NCBI RefSeq assembly: GCF_045999315.1
Contig: NZ_CP174607.1
Location: 2,480,001 to 2,544,000, forward strand
Length of the DNA: 64,000 nucleotides
From: Peredibacter sp045999315
GTDB lineage: Bacteria; Bdellovibrionota; Bacteriovoracia; Bacteriovoracales; Bacteriovoracaceae
Reading direction: 5' to 3'
The position numbers were made by a program, and so were the translations under genes. Numbering within the stretch: position 1 is the first letter of the stretch; each line of letters starts with the position of its first letter. Positions 14,693 through 23,756 of this stretch are shown in pieces. A model generated the notes under the pieces. It searched no databases. It was given only the letters and a program-made list of their open reading frames with translations, and was not told where the DNA came from.

Positions 14693-16081
14693 TTAAAATT
14701 GACCAATCATCTTACGCGCCTTCATTGCTGTGACACCAAAATGGTTTTTAAACCAACTGTTCACAAATTCTTCGGGATAAGATTCCAATCTTTGGCATCG
14801 AATGACATTTTCTCCAACTGAGGCCATGCTTCGATCGTTTGGTAATGTACAAAAGAGTTTTTGCCAGATGCTATTCATGTCTGCTTTAAATTTTTGAGCG
14901 GCATCTAGAGAATAGGAATTAAATTTAACCAGGGGAGAACTAATATCTGTCTTCGCCGGATACAATCCAATGTCCGGAATATTGATGTCGTGAAGAAATC
15001 TTTCTTCTGTTTCTTCCTTCATGAAAGAGAATGATTCATTGTTTTTATCAAACAGAATGGAACCTTTCACATTCAAGGAAAGTGTCTGGGTCTTCTTTGT
15101 GGCAAGGTATTCATAAATTCGTGGCTCTGTACGATAACGAGTCACCGGCTCTTTATTTTGATAATACTCTGTACGGTATTTCGTGACCATGACACCATTT
15201 TCAACCGCTGAATAGGGAATCTGGCGACTTCTTTGAACCATTTGATAATCAGTATAAGGCACATTGACTTTATAGTTATGGACCTGTTTTACCGTCTGGG
15301 ACTGAGGGTTCGAAATATATTGGCCCGCGATTTTCATTTTGATCGCGCGATGAGATTCAGGATGGTACCAAGGAGACTCTTTTAATGATTTATTTAAAGC
15401 ATTCTCCAGGGCCACAACACTGGTATCATCCAGATTTTTGATACTGGTAGTGGTCTCAATTTTTGAAAAAAGTTTTGAACTGACAGTGGTTTGACTAAGA
15501 CCTCGTTCAGGTCCCCAATATTTACAAAACTGAGTCACAAAGCTTCTGTAGAAGGGTCTATCTTCACCGGTCAATTTAAGAGTGTTGCATTTTTTTACAC
15601 CTTTCTTTGTCACTTTTGCCTGGACCTTGTGCCAGTCAGACATTGATGAAAAGACATCTTGATAATGTCTCTGGTCTGCCTCGGCCGATAAGGGAAGATC
15701 ATTTTTAACTTTAGTATTGATGCTTTCTTGGTAGTGGGGCCAGAGATAGTGGATCTCTTTTCCCTGAAAGGTAGAAGAGTTAAAATCTAATTTTAGCTTG
15801 TATTTTTTTTGAAGGTCAGTCAGGGCCTTCAATTCATCTATGGCGACCTGATACTGATTGGCGAGGCGTTTATCGCGAATATTTGTCAGTTTATCGTTGG
15901 AAACAATTTCTAATGAACTTTGAAGCCCATTTTTAACTTCTTCATCATCCGGATCTTTCTTGAGGGCCTCTGCCCAGTAAGAAACGGCCTCTTCATGGAG
16001 CCCTTTTTCGCTTAATTCGATGGCCTTCTTTTTGGCCGATGAACAAGAACAGACGAGGAGAAGAAGCAAAAGATATTTCAT
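14693..16081 (-). CDS. Lipoprotein with TPR-like N-terminus
   Basis: The signal MKYLLLLLLVCSC gives a lipoprotein of 462 residues. Residues 18-60 (AIELSEKGLHEEAVSYWAEAL...DPDDEEV) form a tetratricopeptide-type helix pair. Further on, about residues 270-325, are repeated basic/aromatic segments (NVPYTDYQMV, VTKYRTEYY, VTRYRTEPRIYEY) typical of uncharacterised proteobacterial lipoproteins. Function unknown. It follows the YafJ-type gene by 6 nt, so they share a transcript. Confidence 0.75.
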   Translation of the reverse strand: MKYLLLLLLVCSCSSAKKKAIELSEKGLHEEAVSYWAEALKKDPDDEEVKNGLQSSLEIVSNDKLTNIRDKRLANQYQVAIDELKALTDLQKKYKLKLDFNSSTFQGKEIHYLWPHYQESINTKVKNDLPLSAEADQRHYQDVFSSMSDWHKVQAKVTKKGVKKCNTLKLTGEDRPFYRSFVTQFCKYWGPERGLSQTTVSSKLFSKIETTTSIKNLDDTSVVALENALNKSLKESPWYHPESHRAIKMKIAGQYISNPQSQTVKQVHNYKVNVPYTDYQMVQRSRQIPYSAVENGVMVTKYRTEYYQNKEPVTRYRTEPRIYEYLATKKTQTLSLNVKGSILFDKNNESFSFMKEETEERFLHDINIPDIGLYPAKTDISSPLVKFNSYSLDAAQKFKADMNSIWQKLFCTLPNDRSMASVGENVIRCQRLESYPEEFVNSWFKNHFGVTAMKARKMIGQF

Positions 16082-16087
16082 GAGACC

Positions 16088-16903
16088 TCAAGCATTAGAA
16101 ATGCAATTTGTAATAGGACCTGGAACTGTTTTGAATTGAGAAACGATTTCGCCCTCTGAGAAGAGAAGCAGAGTTCCTGGATCATGAATGCTCCAGACCT
16201 CATTATCTGTGAGAGGGTTGGTGGCGATGACGGCCACTTGATCTTTGGTTGTGGTGACCGCACTAAAATCAATTTTCACGTCCTGATCTTTTAATTGAGC
16301 AACATGGAAAGGGGCCTTGCGAATAATCGAGGCGAGTTTGGTTGAACAGTGTGCAAGCATGAATTCGCCATTGGACAAAAGAAAATTAAAGACCCCAAAG
16401 GTCGCCAAGGCGAGTGTCAGTTCGTGAAGTTTATTTCCCAGCTCTTCCAGTGAAGGTGCTTGATCTCCAAAGGATTTCTGAAGTTCTTGCAAGATGAAAC
16501 AGAAGGCTTTTTCGCTGTCCGTGTTTCCCACCGGTCGATAACGACCATCAAAGTTTGGCGCAAAGTTTTTTAGATCTCCATTATGAGCAAAGGACCAATA
16601 ACGTCCCCACAGTTCACGCACGAATGGGTGAGTGTTTTCCAATTTGGTCTCACCCTGGGTGGCCTTACGGATATGGGCAATCACGTTTTTGGATTTTATC
16701 GGATAGGTGCGAATAAAGTCCGCCACCGGTGAATGGGCCGAAGCATTAGGATCAAGAAATTGTCTAACACCTTTCCCTTCAAAAAAAGTAATTCCCCACC
16801 CATCGGTATGATGATCAGTGAGTCCTCCGCGGGCCTGAAAACCCGTAAAAGAGAAGCAGATGTCCGTTGGGACGTTACAATTCATTCCTAATAATTGGCA
16901 CAT
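16088..16903 (-). CDS. yafJ: Class II glutamine amidotransferase, YafJ type
   Basis: The start at 16903 (MCQLLGMN) is chosen because these N-terminal-nucleophile enzymes need Cys at position 2 after removal of Met. Longer in-frame starts would bury it. Other family marks: HTDGWGI, IAHIRKAT (substrate arginine), SFAHNGDL and NTDSEKAFC. 271 residues, the size of stand-alone YafJ/EgtC-like amidotransferases. The acceptor is unknown. It is divergent from the methylase-like gene, 35 nt apart. Confidence 0.87.
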   Translation of the reverse strand: MCQLLGMNCNVPTDICFSFTGFQARGGLTDHHTDGWGITFFEGKGVRQFLDPNASAHSPVADFIRTYPIKSKNVIAHIRKATQGETKLENTHPFVRELWGRYWSFAHNGDLKNFAPNFDGRYRPVGNTDSEKAFCFILQELQKSFGDQAPSLEELGNKLHELTLALATFGVFNFLLSNGEFMLAHCSTKLASIIRKAPFHVAQLKDQDVKIDFSAVTTTKDQVAVIATNPLTDNEVWSIHDPGTLLLFSEGEIVSQFKTVPGPITNCISNA

Positions 16904-16938
16904 GAATTTATTGTAAGTGCCCAGTCGGAAGGATGACA

Positions 16939-17640
16939 ATGGGCAATTGTTCCTGCGATAATTTCCGGATGGAACCAACTCGAATTGTACACTGTGAAGA
17001 CGCCCTGGTTTGGCTTAGAGAAACACCCTCACTTGAAGGCTGCTCCCTGATAGCGTCCATGCCTGATATTTCAGAGTTTCCGCAATACACGCTATCTCAG
17101 TGGAAGGAATGGTTTCAAACCACTGCTGAGTTAGTCATGTCCAAAACGCCGGATGACGGAGTGGCGATTTTCTTTCAGTCGGATATTAAGGTCGAAGGCA
17201 CCTGGGTGGACAAGGCCTTTATAGTTCAAAAAGCGGCCGAGAAAATTGGTCTAGAACTTCTCTGGCACAAAATTTTCTGTCGGGCACCGGCGGGTATGAC
17301 GACCTTTGGTCGCCCGGCCTATTCACATATGCTGTGTTTTTCTAAAAATGTTAGGGCCGATGTTTCAAAATCCACCGCCGACGTCATTCCTGATCTAGGT
17401 GAGAAGACTTGGGAAAGAGGAATGGGACTTGAGGCATCACTTCTTGCAAGTAAGTTCATTTTAAAACAAACCAATACCAGAACTGTGGTTCATCCGTTTT
17501 GTGGTGAAGGCAGCATGATGGCCGTGGCGAATTTCGTGGGCCTTAATGCTGTTGGCATTGAACGCAGCCCGAAGCGCGCGGCGCGGGCCCGTCTTCTTCA
17601 AGTGGCACCTGACGGTAAGAGCTTTCTTCAAGGAGAATAA
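16939..17640 (+). CDS. Orphan DNA-methyltransferase-like protein
   Basis: About 233 residues. HPFCGEGSMMAVANFVG...VGIERS near the C-terminus matches the AdoMet-binding motif I of N4/N6 DNA methylases (DPFxGxGT...A...GxE). At the N-terminus the catalytic DPPY position appears as SMPD in SLIASMPDISEF, so the catalytic motif is atypical. The permuted order (catalytic first, AdoMet last) is that of the beta class. GGAAGG lies 6 nt before the ATG at 16939; other starts are 16933 and 16969. No restriction gene is nearby. It may modify something other than DNA. Confidence 0.65.
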   Translation: MGNCSCDNFRMEPTRIVHCEDALVWLRETPSLEGCSLIASMPDISEFPQYTLSQWKEWFQTTAELVMSKTPDDGVAIFFQSDIKVEGTWVDKAFIVQKAAEKIGLELLWHKIFCRAPAGMTTFGRPAYSHMLCFSKNVRADVSKSTADVIPDLGEKTWERGMGLEASLLASKFILKQTNTRTVVHPFCGEGSMMAVANFVGLNAVGIERSPKRAARARLLQVAPDGKSFLQGE

Positions 17641-18280
17641 TGTTCTCCATCTCATCCAGATGTTTTTCAATCGGTACCCAGACTTCAGCGGCACGGATCT
17701 TTTTGAAGTTCAGGGCAAAGTAAATCAGGGCAAGAGGAACACCCAGGAGAAATCCCAGTCCATGGGCGAGATAACTTGTTTGTGGTTGGAATGTTTCAGG
17801 AAATAAAAAGATAAGTGACACTGCCACTGCGTGAACCAGTCGTGTTGTTACCGTTTGTCGTCTTTCAATCAAAACATAAAGTGTGAGCCAGAACGAGGCC
17901 ATGAAATAAACCACACCAGAAACTCCCACGAGAGAAACGTCCGGTGGATAAAAAGCAATGGTGCCCAGGTTAATGAGTCCACCAGCGATAATACTTAAAA
18001 CGGGAAACACCCAGAATCCAAAATAATTGGTCAACAGTGCCGCTAGACCTGCGAAGAAAAATGCATTGTGTGCCAGGTGAGTGAGGTCAGCATGGAGGAG
18101 GGCAGCTGTGAAGGCACGCCAGTATTCTCCTTGTTCGAACACCAGACGTTTTGTGGCCGAGAATTTCTCCGGATCGGCGCCGAAGAAAAGCATGAGAACG
18201 CCTAAGCTTATGGCACCGATGACGAAGCTCTTATAAGCAGGCTTCTTTGAAAGAAAAGTTTTGGTAAGTCTATATTCCAT
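17543..18280 (-). CDS. Rhomboid intramembrane serine protease
   Basis: About 245 residues with six or seven hydrophobic segments. Rhomboid marks: GEYWRAFTAALLHADLTHLAHNA (the ExWR...HxxxxHxxxN region), catalytic Ser121 in GVSG and His173 in SYLAHGLGF. It cleaves transmembrane helices in the inner membrane. Start at 18280 chosen by GAGG 6 nt upstream. Its 3' end overlaps the methylase-like gene by 98 nt; the last ~30 residues (VPLEEDGPAPRASGCVQCQQH) are therefore antisense to that gene's AdoMet-proximal end. Confidence 0.85.
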   Translation of the reverse strand: MEYRLTKTFLSKKPAYKSFVIGAISLGVLMLFFGADPEKFSATKRLVFEQGEYWRAFTAALLHADLTHLAHNAFFFAGLAALLTNYFGFWVFPVLSIIAGGLINLGTIAFYPPDVSLVGVSGVVYFMASFWLTLYVLIERRQTVTTRLVHAVAVSLIFLFPETFQPQTSYLAHGLGFLLGVPLALIYFALNFKKIRAAEVWVPIEKHLDEMENIILLEESSYRQVPLEEDGPAPRASGCVQCQQH

Positions 18281-18407
18281 AGGTGCCTCACTCTTAAAAC
18301 ACAAGATGGTGACATATCCGTTAATGTCAAGTTTGCCTAATTTTTTAAGGAGATTTTAAAATAACTTTTCTTAATGAAAGTCATAAGATGAGACATCTGG
18401 AGTGCAT

Positions 18408-20030
18408 ATGTTAAACGCACATCACCATCCTCTAAATTTAAATCTTGATTATCACAGGTTGATTGCGAGTTTGCCTGGTATGTACATGTTAATGCTACCT
18501 GATCCACCGCACTTTACGATTGTTGATTGTAATGATGATTTATTGCGACTCACCAAACGTAAACGTGAAGATGTAGTAGGGAAATCATTATTTACTGCTT
18601 TCCCTGATAATCCTAAGGACCCTAAAGCGAGTGGTGTAAAAAACCTTACTCGCTCACTTCTTGTGGTTTTAGAAACTGGCACGACTCATACCATGGCGAT
18701 TCAGCGCTATGACGTTACGAATGAGCAAGGTGTATTTGAAGAAAGATACTGGAACCCCATTAACTATCCGATCCTGGATGAAGAAGGAAATATTCTCTAT
18801 CTTGTGAATCAGAGCGAAGATGTCACCGAACTCATTCTCACAAAACAAGTGAATGAAAAACTCGAACGAATGGAAACAGAGGTCTACATTCGTGCTCGCG
18901 AGATTCAGGAAGTGAATGAAAAACTTCGAAGTGCCGAGGCGAAGTACCGCGGTCTTTTTGAATCGGCCCAGGACGCCATTGTGGTCTTAGATAAGTGGGG
19001 GAAAATTAAGTTCGTCAATCAGCAAACCATACATCAATTTGGTTACACGGCCGAGGAGCTGATCCACAAAGATGTTGAGTTACTCGTTCCTGAACGATTA
19101 AAAAAATCACATCTGGCCTTCCGTCTCACATATTTTGACGACCCAATACCAAAATATATGGGTGAAAGACAGGTTGAACTGTGTGGACTCCATAAAAATG
19201 GAACTGAATTTCCCATTAGTGTGACCATGAGTCCACTATTGACCCCTGAAGGACTCTGGATCACTGCCATTATTAGAGACATTAGTGAAACAAAAAGATT
19301 AATGGAAGAATCCATTCACGCCAGAGAGGACATTATTGCAACTGTCTCTCATGACTTAAAAAATCCTCTTTCTAGCATCGTGGGAAACGTGTCCATACTG
19401 ACTAAATACAATAATAGAAACGATAAACCGGATCCTAAGCTGGAAAAAATTTTGCATGGACTTCAACGGGCCACAGCTCAGATGACTTCCCTGGTTCAGA
19501 ACCTTCTTGATTTTAGTAAGCTTGAGGCAAAATGTTTTGTCGTCGATAAAAATCCGGAAAATGTAGCAGACATTGTTAAAGAGGTGACGCAACTATTTGA
19601 ACCCTCCGCCCGAGACAAAAAAATTGATTTGATCATTAACATCGAAACTAATCTGCCTCTTCTTAACTGTGACAATCTCTGTGTGAACAGAGTGCTTTCA
19701 AATCTTTTAAGTAACGCCGTCAAATTTACGCCGAAGGGTGGAAAAATATGGATTGAAGTGAAGAAGAAAGAAGATTCAATCCTGTTCATGGTCAAAGACT
19801 CAGGTCCGGGAATTGTAGAGGCGGATTTAGAGCGTGTTTTTGATCGTTATTGGCAGGCCAGTAAGACCGCAACCAGGGGAACGGGACTTGGGCTTGCTAT
19901 CGTGAAAGGGATCATCCAGGCACATGATGGTCAGGTCTGGGTGAAAAGTATCGTGGGTGAAGGCAGTGCTTTTTATTTCACACTGCCTCTCAATGCTAGA
20001 CCTACAACTGAAATAGAGAGTTTCCACTAA
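18408..20030 (+). CDS. PAS-PAS sensor histidine kinase
   Basis: About 540 residues, no membrane segments, so a soluble sensor. Two PAS domains (about 20-145 and 180-300) are joined by a coiled coil. Then come HisKA with phospho-acceptor His315 (VSHDLKNPLSS) and a HATPase with N box (LLSNAVKFTP), G1 (DSGPGI), F box and G2 (GTGLGLAI). All catalytic boxes are intact. No response regulator is adjacent. The ATG at 18408 has GGAG 5 nt upstream; a GTG at 18402 is in frame. Its 3' end overlaps the next gene by 29 nt. Confidence 0.9.
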   Translation: MLNAHHHPLNLNLDYHRLIASLPGMYMLMLPDPPHFTIVDCNDDLLRLTKRKREDVVGKSLFTAFPDNPKDPKASGVKNLTRSLLVVLETGTTHTMAIQRYDVTNEQGVFEERYWNPINYPILDEEGNILYLVNQSEDVTELILTKQVNEKLERMETEVYIRAREIQEVNEKLRSAEAKYRGLFESAQDAIVVLDKWGKIKFVNQQTIHQFGYTAEELIHKDVELLVPERLKKSHLAFRLTYFDDPIPKYMGERQVELCGLHKNGTEFPISVTMSPLLTPEGLWITAIIRDISETKRLMEESIHAREDIIATVSHDLKNPLSSIVGNVSILTKYNNRNDKPDPKLEKILHGLQRATAQMTSLVQNLLDFSKLEAKCFVVDKNPENVADIVKEVTQLFEPSARDKKIDLIINIETNLPLLNCDNLCVNRVLSNLLSNAVKFTPKGGKIWIEVKKKEDSILFMVKDSGPGIVEADLERVFDRYWQASKTATRGTGLGLAIVKGIIQAHDGQVWVKSIVGEGSAFYFTLPLNARPTTEIESFH

Positions 20031-20424
20031 ATTTCATATTCACTAATTCAATTTCACCTTCAAATGGAACATGAACTGTGATGTTTTCTGTAGGAGCTTT
20101 TACACACATCACACGTCTTGAAACTTCGTTTGAAATATTCACGGCCGATAAATAGAGTTTTCCCTTACCGTCGACCACTTCAAAGTGAGTGAAGTAACCG
20201 CCTAGACGATCCATGCAACCTTGTAGGGCCACTTCAACTTCTACAACAGAACCGATGGCCATACAGGTGACACGGCCCGGGATCCTTGGACAAATTTCTT
20301 TTACCGAAAGGATCTCACCTTTTGCTTGAGAGATACTTAAATCACCTTTTTTGATAGGAACTTTGCTGGCGGCCAGGATCGACTGAGATATCAATAAACT
20401 TAAAATCAGAAGCAATGTTTTCAT
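20002..20424 (-). CDS. Small exported protein, unknown
   Basis: 140 residues with a clear signal peptide (MKTLLLILSLLISQSILA-A). The mature part has four Cys, predicted beta-rich, ending in FSGNSLFQL. I recognise no family. GGAG lies 6 nt before the ATG. It lies downstream of exbBD on the same strand but a hairpin at 20529-20550 separates them. Confidence 0.7.
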   Translation of the reverse strand: MKTLLLILSLLISQSILAASKVPIKKGDLSISQAKGEILSVKEICPRIPGRVTCMAIGSVVEVEVALQGCMDRLGGYFTHFEVVDGKGKLYLSAVNISNEVSRRVMCVKAPTENITVHVPFEGEIELVNMKFSGNSLFQL

Positions 20425-20528
20425 TTTGTCTCCGGGTTAAGAAGAATAAGAAGAGAAAAGTAGAACGGCCGGAGGACAAAATCAAAATGTTCAATCTAAA
20501 GGGAAGTTTAATTTATTTTGAGGAAGAA

Positions 20529-20550
20529 CCCTGCCTCGAATCAGGCAGGG
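20529..20550 (-). terminator. Hairpin after exbD
   Basis: CCCTGCCT and AGGCAGGG form an 8-bp perfect stem with a 6-nt loop, 7 nt beyond the exbD stop. The T-run after it is poor, so termination may be partial. Confidence 0.6.
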
Positions 20551-20556
20551 CCAAAA

Positions 20557-20979
20557 TTATTGAGCGGTTTTAAGTCTCGCAGCGATAGAAAAGTTTTTGG
20601 CACCGGCACTTCTTGCGGTGTCCATGATGGTCATGACTTTATCAAGTTGTGACTCAGCATCACCTTCAAGGATCACAGACTCGGTCTTGAGACTTACAAG
20701 CTTGGCCTTAATGCGCTCTTGTAGTTCTTCTAGCTTGACCTCTTCACCTTGAACGGCAATTCCACCATTCTTAGAAAGAGAAACAACCAGTGTTTCGCTG
20801 TTCTTGTCGCTGACGGCGTTCATTTCAGGCAGATCAACATCCAGACCTGACTCGATCGCTGCGGATGAACTCACCATGAAGATGATGAGAAGCACCAGCA
20901 TGATATCAATCAGTGGAGTCATGTTAATGTCTGAAACGATTTGCTCTTCGTCGTTACCGTTTTTATTACTAAAGGCCAT
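20557..20979 (-). CDS. exbD: ExbD/TolR-type biopolymer transport protein
   Basis: 140 residues: short cytoplasmic N-terminus, INMTPLIDIMLVLLIIFMV with the conserved Asp in the single transmembrane helix, then a periplasmic domain. It works with ExbB to transmit proton-motive force to the outer membrane via TonB, or in TolQR-type systems to TolA. No tonB or tolA lies nearby. It begins 6 nt after exbB. The periplasmic end AGAKNFSIAAR is ExbD-like. Confidence 0.88.
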   Translation of the reverse strand: MAFSNKNGNDEEQIVSDINMTPLIDIMLVLLIIFMVSSSAAIESGLDVDLPEMNAVSDKNSETLVVSLSKNGGIAVQGEEVKLEELQERIKAKLVSLKTESVILEGDAESQLDKVMTIMDTARSAGAKNFSIAARLKTAQ

Positions 20980-20985
20980 GTGAAC

Positions 20986-21606
20986 CTACTTGGTCTTTCT
21001 CGCCAAAAGAACTAACTCTGCCGAATCTTCAACTTGATGTCTGAAAGACTGGGCCGTTTTATTCACTTTGGTTTGGAAGTAGTTATAGAAAAGAACCGCA
21101 ATAACCGCCACGATGATCCCGGCCGCTGTTGCAATCAACGATTCTGAAATCCCGGCCGCTACAACCGAGAAACCACTTTTACCTGTGGCGCCGATGGCCT
21201 TGAATGATGCCATAATCCCGAGAACCGTTCCAAATAGACCTACGAACGGTGCAGATGAGGCGATGGTACCAAGAATCCAAAGATTTTCTTTAAGACTTGA
21301 GTTCGTTTCTGACAGGCGACGTGAAAGTTTGTCTGCCATGTCTTCTTTTGATGTATGAATTTCTTCCATAACCACTGCGTATGGACGGCTGATGGCCTCA
21401 GGGAATCTAGTCAGGGTCAGCTTTAAATCATCAAAGCGTTTAGAAGAAATGGCCTGATTAATTTCGGCATTCAGCTTTTCAGATTCTCTGATAAAAGCAC
21501 GTAGATAAAAAATCTTATGAGTCGCCACCGTCCAGGCAAGAATTGAGAAAACCAGGAGGGGATACATGATAAATCCACCCTGGTGAAACAGTTCCATCAT
21601 TGACAT
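20986..21606 (-). CDS. exbB: ExbB/TolQ/MotA-family proton channel
   Basis: About 206 residues with three transmembrane segments: one near the N-terminus (GGFIMYPLLVFSILAW) and two toward the C-terminus (APFVGLFGTVLGIMASF and ISESLIATAAGIIVAVIAVLFYNYF), the ExbB/TolQ layout. It forms the proton channel with ExbD. Start at 21606 chosen for AAGGAT upstream; an in-frame ATG at 21657 would lie within the promoter region. The operon promoter contains a palindrome (21659-21679). Confidence 0.9.
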   Translation of the reverse strand: MSMMELFHQGGFIMYPLLVFSILAWTVATHKIFYLRAFIRESEKLNAEINQAISSKRFDDLKLTLTRFPEAISRPYAVVMEEIHTSKEDMADKLSRRLSETNSSLKENLWILGTIASSAPFVGLFGTVLGIMASFKAIGATGKSGFSVVAAGISESLIATAAGIIVAVIAVLFYNYFQTKVNKTAQSFRHQVEDSAELVLLARKTK

Positions 21607-21656
21607 AAATTCGATCCTTTTTATTTGAAAACGAAGAGGGAAAAATAATTCATTCA

Positions 21657-21684
21657 ATTATCGCCATTTGGAGGCGATAGACAA
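21657..21684 (-). promoter_or_regulatory. exbBD promoter with internal operator-like palindrome
   Basis: On the minus strand TTGTCT (21684-21679), a 16-nt spacer and GATAAT (21662-21657) form a sigma-70-type promoter. TATCGCC-N7-GGCGATA (21659-21679) is a perfect 7-bp inverted repeat filling the spacer, where a repressor would block polymerase. It does not look like a Fur box. Confidence 0.55.
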
Positions 21685-21797
21685 CTTCTAAAATAAGAGA
21701 GAAAAGGCAATGAACAAGGTTGGTAGGAGGCTAAAAGGTGAAATTTTTGTCTTGCATAAAAAAGACTCCTGTGCCCTTAAATTTCAACGAGTTAATC

Positions 21798-23756
21798 TTA
21801 GCTTTCAAAGAGATGAAGGAGCAATTCATTCCATTCAGATTCTTTAAATTCGAACCTTTTTGATTTTTGTTTCTGGCGTTCTATACACAAGTGAGTAAAG
21901 GACGGTATGGAGGTGTCAGTTTTTTGCCCATAAAAGATTTCCGTAATGGCCGAACCTTTCCCATAAGTTTCTGCACAAAACGCTTCTGGCTCCATTTTTT
22001 TCCAATCTTTCATCCGGGAGAGTTTTTGGCCCACATAATAAGCGTGCTGCTTCATCTGCTCCTGAAAGTCTTTCACCATGATCTTTTTGGCCTCAACACT
22101 GGAAGGTTGCTTCATGAAATATTCAAGCAGTTTTTCTTCTCGGGCCTTGGCAAATTGATCGCTTGCCGAACTGGCCACAATTTCCGGACGCTGATAGGTG
22201 ACAAAAGTTCCCGCGTTCCATTTTTGCATGCTGCGATCTTTTGTGATGATTTGTTGGGCCTGACAGCGAAGCGTTTCATCGGCCTTTCCTTCGAATAGAG
22301 GTCCCGCACATTTTTCGAATTCAAGTCTCCAATTGTAATCAGTTGCTGTTAGTGGACGGGTGGTTTTGTTGGCGTCTTGAAATGATTTTTCAATCATTCC
22401 AGAAATGGTCTGATTTAATTTGCTCATCTTCTGACTGATTTGTTGTTGAAGAGGATCGTTGATTAAAAGCTCATCAACCAGGCCCTCGAGAACCATATTG
22501 CGATTAGCACTTGTGGCCTCGGCTCCTGCCTTTTTTAGCGCCTGATTGATAAGACTCATGGCCTTGGAGTTTTCTGCTTGAAGCTTAATACCACAAAGAG
22601 CGACTTCCGCGTCTGCAATTGGATAATGCTGAATCATTCCGCGGCAAAGTCTGGTGATATCTTCTGGAGAGAAGGATTTATCTTCGATAGATTGCGCCAA
22701 CTCTGAGGCAACGTCTTTCTGAACTTGCTCGAGCTTTTCCTGGGGAATAGGTGAGCATAGTTTTGAATCTAAAAATTCCATTCCCTGATAGACCCTATCT
22801 TTCACAAAGGCGTACTTTTCAGGACACGCTTTTTTTAGTCCTGGGCCATTGTAGCGATAGGCGGAAACCACTTCTGAAAAGTCCTCCCATGGATTGGTCG
22901 TTCCATAATTAGAAATAAAACAGGCATTGTCCTGGGCCTTCCAGTTATCACCTTTTTTGATCCAGCCACTGAGCTTTAACCATGCAGGGGACTCATCCAT
23001 GTTCTTATTACGAGAAGCAATATTATGGGCCACCTCGTGATAGATGGTGTACTGCTTTTCATCCGAGCTCTGATTGCCCCAGGAATCAAACAACATGACC
23101 ACGGCATTGGCGAGGGTGTTTTCACTATAATCTTTAAGAGTGTAACCACGCTTAAAATGAGTCAGTCGTTGATTGGGTCTGCCGATAGGAACCAGCTTGG
23201 CCGGAATATCTTCTAAACCAATTAGCACGTGATTTAATTCTTCCGGAGTGAAGGGAGATGAATTAGCGAAGGCGAGATCAGAGGTGTTGTAGTTATGCTT
23301 TAACTTTATATAGAGCATCTTGATTGCGTTCTCTCTGCCCCAGATTTTCTCCATGGCACAAAGAACTTTGTCACACTCAGGATTGATCTTATACTCGTTC
23401 TGGATTTTTTTCTGGTTCTTTGAATCTGGTGAGAAACCAAATCCGTCCATGGCGGTCGTAAAATCTTTGAAGGCCTCAATCAGAACAGGACTTTCATTCT
23501 TAAACTTTACTCCATGAACTGAGCCTTGCGATTTTTTGCCGGTCTTTTTTGAGATGAAATCCAACATCTCTTCGTCAGGTGGCACTTCCTTGGTCTTACA
23601 AGGAGCATTTCGGATCTGACTTTCCTGGGCCCCGCTCCACTCGAGTAATTTTTGAATGTCAGCAATATCCAGTCCGTGATTGGGAACACAATTAGGATCG
23701 CTGTGAGCGAAGGCATTTAGATTTATGAATACGAACAGAATCAAAACGTGCTTCAT
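21798..23756 (-). CDS. Exported zinc metallopeptidase (gluzincin-like)
   Basis: 652 residues with a signal peptide. The zinc motif HEVAH is at about 240-244 (YTIYHEVAHNIASRN). A possible third ligand Glu lies about 40-50 residues on, in PWEDFSEVVSAYRYN, a spacing seen in lethal-factor-like/Mtf-type gluzincins. The C-terminal half (350-650) is helical with several Cys and unknown. It is translationally coupled to the upstream small gene by a 4-nt overlap (23753-23756). Likely acts in the periplasm or outside the cell. Confidence 0.75.
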   Translation of the reverse strand: MKHVLILFVFINLNAFAHSDPNCVPNHGLDIADIQKLLEWSGAQESQIRNAPCKTKEVPPDEEMLDFISKKTGKKSQGSVHGVKFKNESPVLIEAFKDFTTAMDGFGFSPDSKNQKKIQNEYKINPECDKVLCAMEKIWGRENAIKMLYIKLKHNYNTSDLAFANSSPFTPEELNHVLIGLEDIPAKLVPIGRPNQRLTHFKRGYTLKDYSENTLANAVVMLFDSWGNQSSDEKQYTIYHEVAHNIASRNKNMDESPAWLKLSGWIKKGDNWKAQDNACFISNYGTTNPWEDFSEVVSAYRYNGPGLKKACPEKYAFVKDRVYQGMEFLDSKLCSPIPQEKLEQVQKDVASELAQSIEDKSFSPEDITRLCRGMIQHYPIADAEVALCGIKLQAENSKAMSLINQALKKAGAEATSANRNMVLEGLVDELLINDPLQQQISQKMSKLNQTISGMIEKSFQDANKTTRPLTATDYNWRLEFEKCAGPLFEGKADETLRCQAQQIITKDRSMQKWNAGTFVTYQRPEIVASSASDQFAKAREEKLLEYFMKQPSSVEAKKIMVKDFQEQMKQHAYYVGQKLSRMKDWKKMEPEAFCAETYGKGSAITEIFYGQKTDTSIPSFTHLCIERQKQKSKRFEFKESEWNELLLHLFES

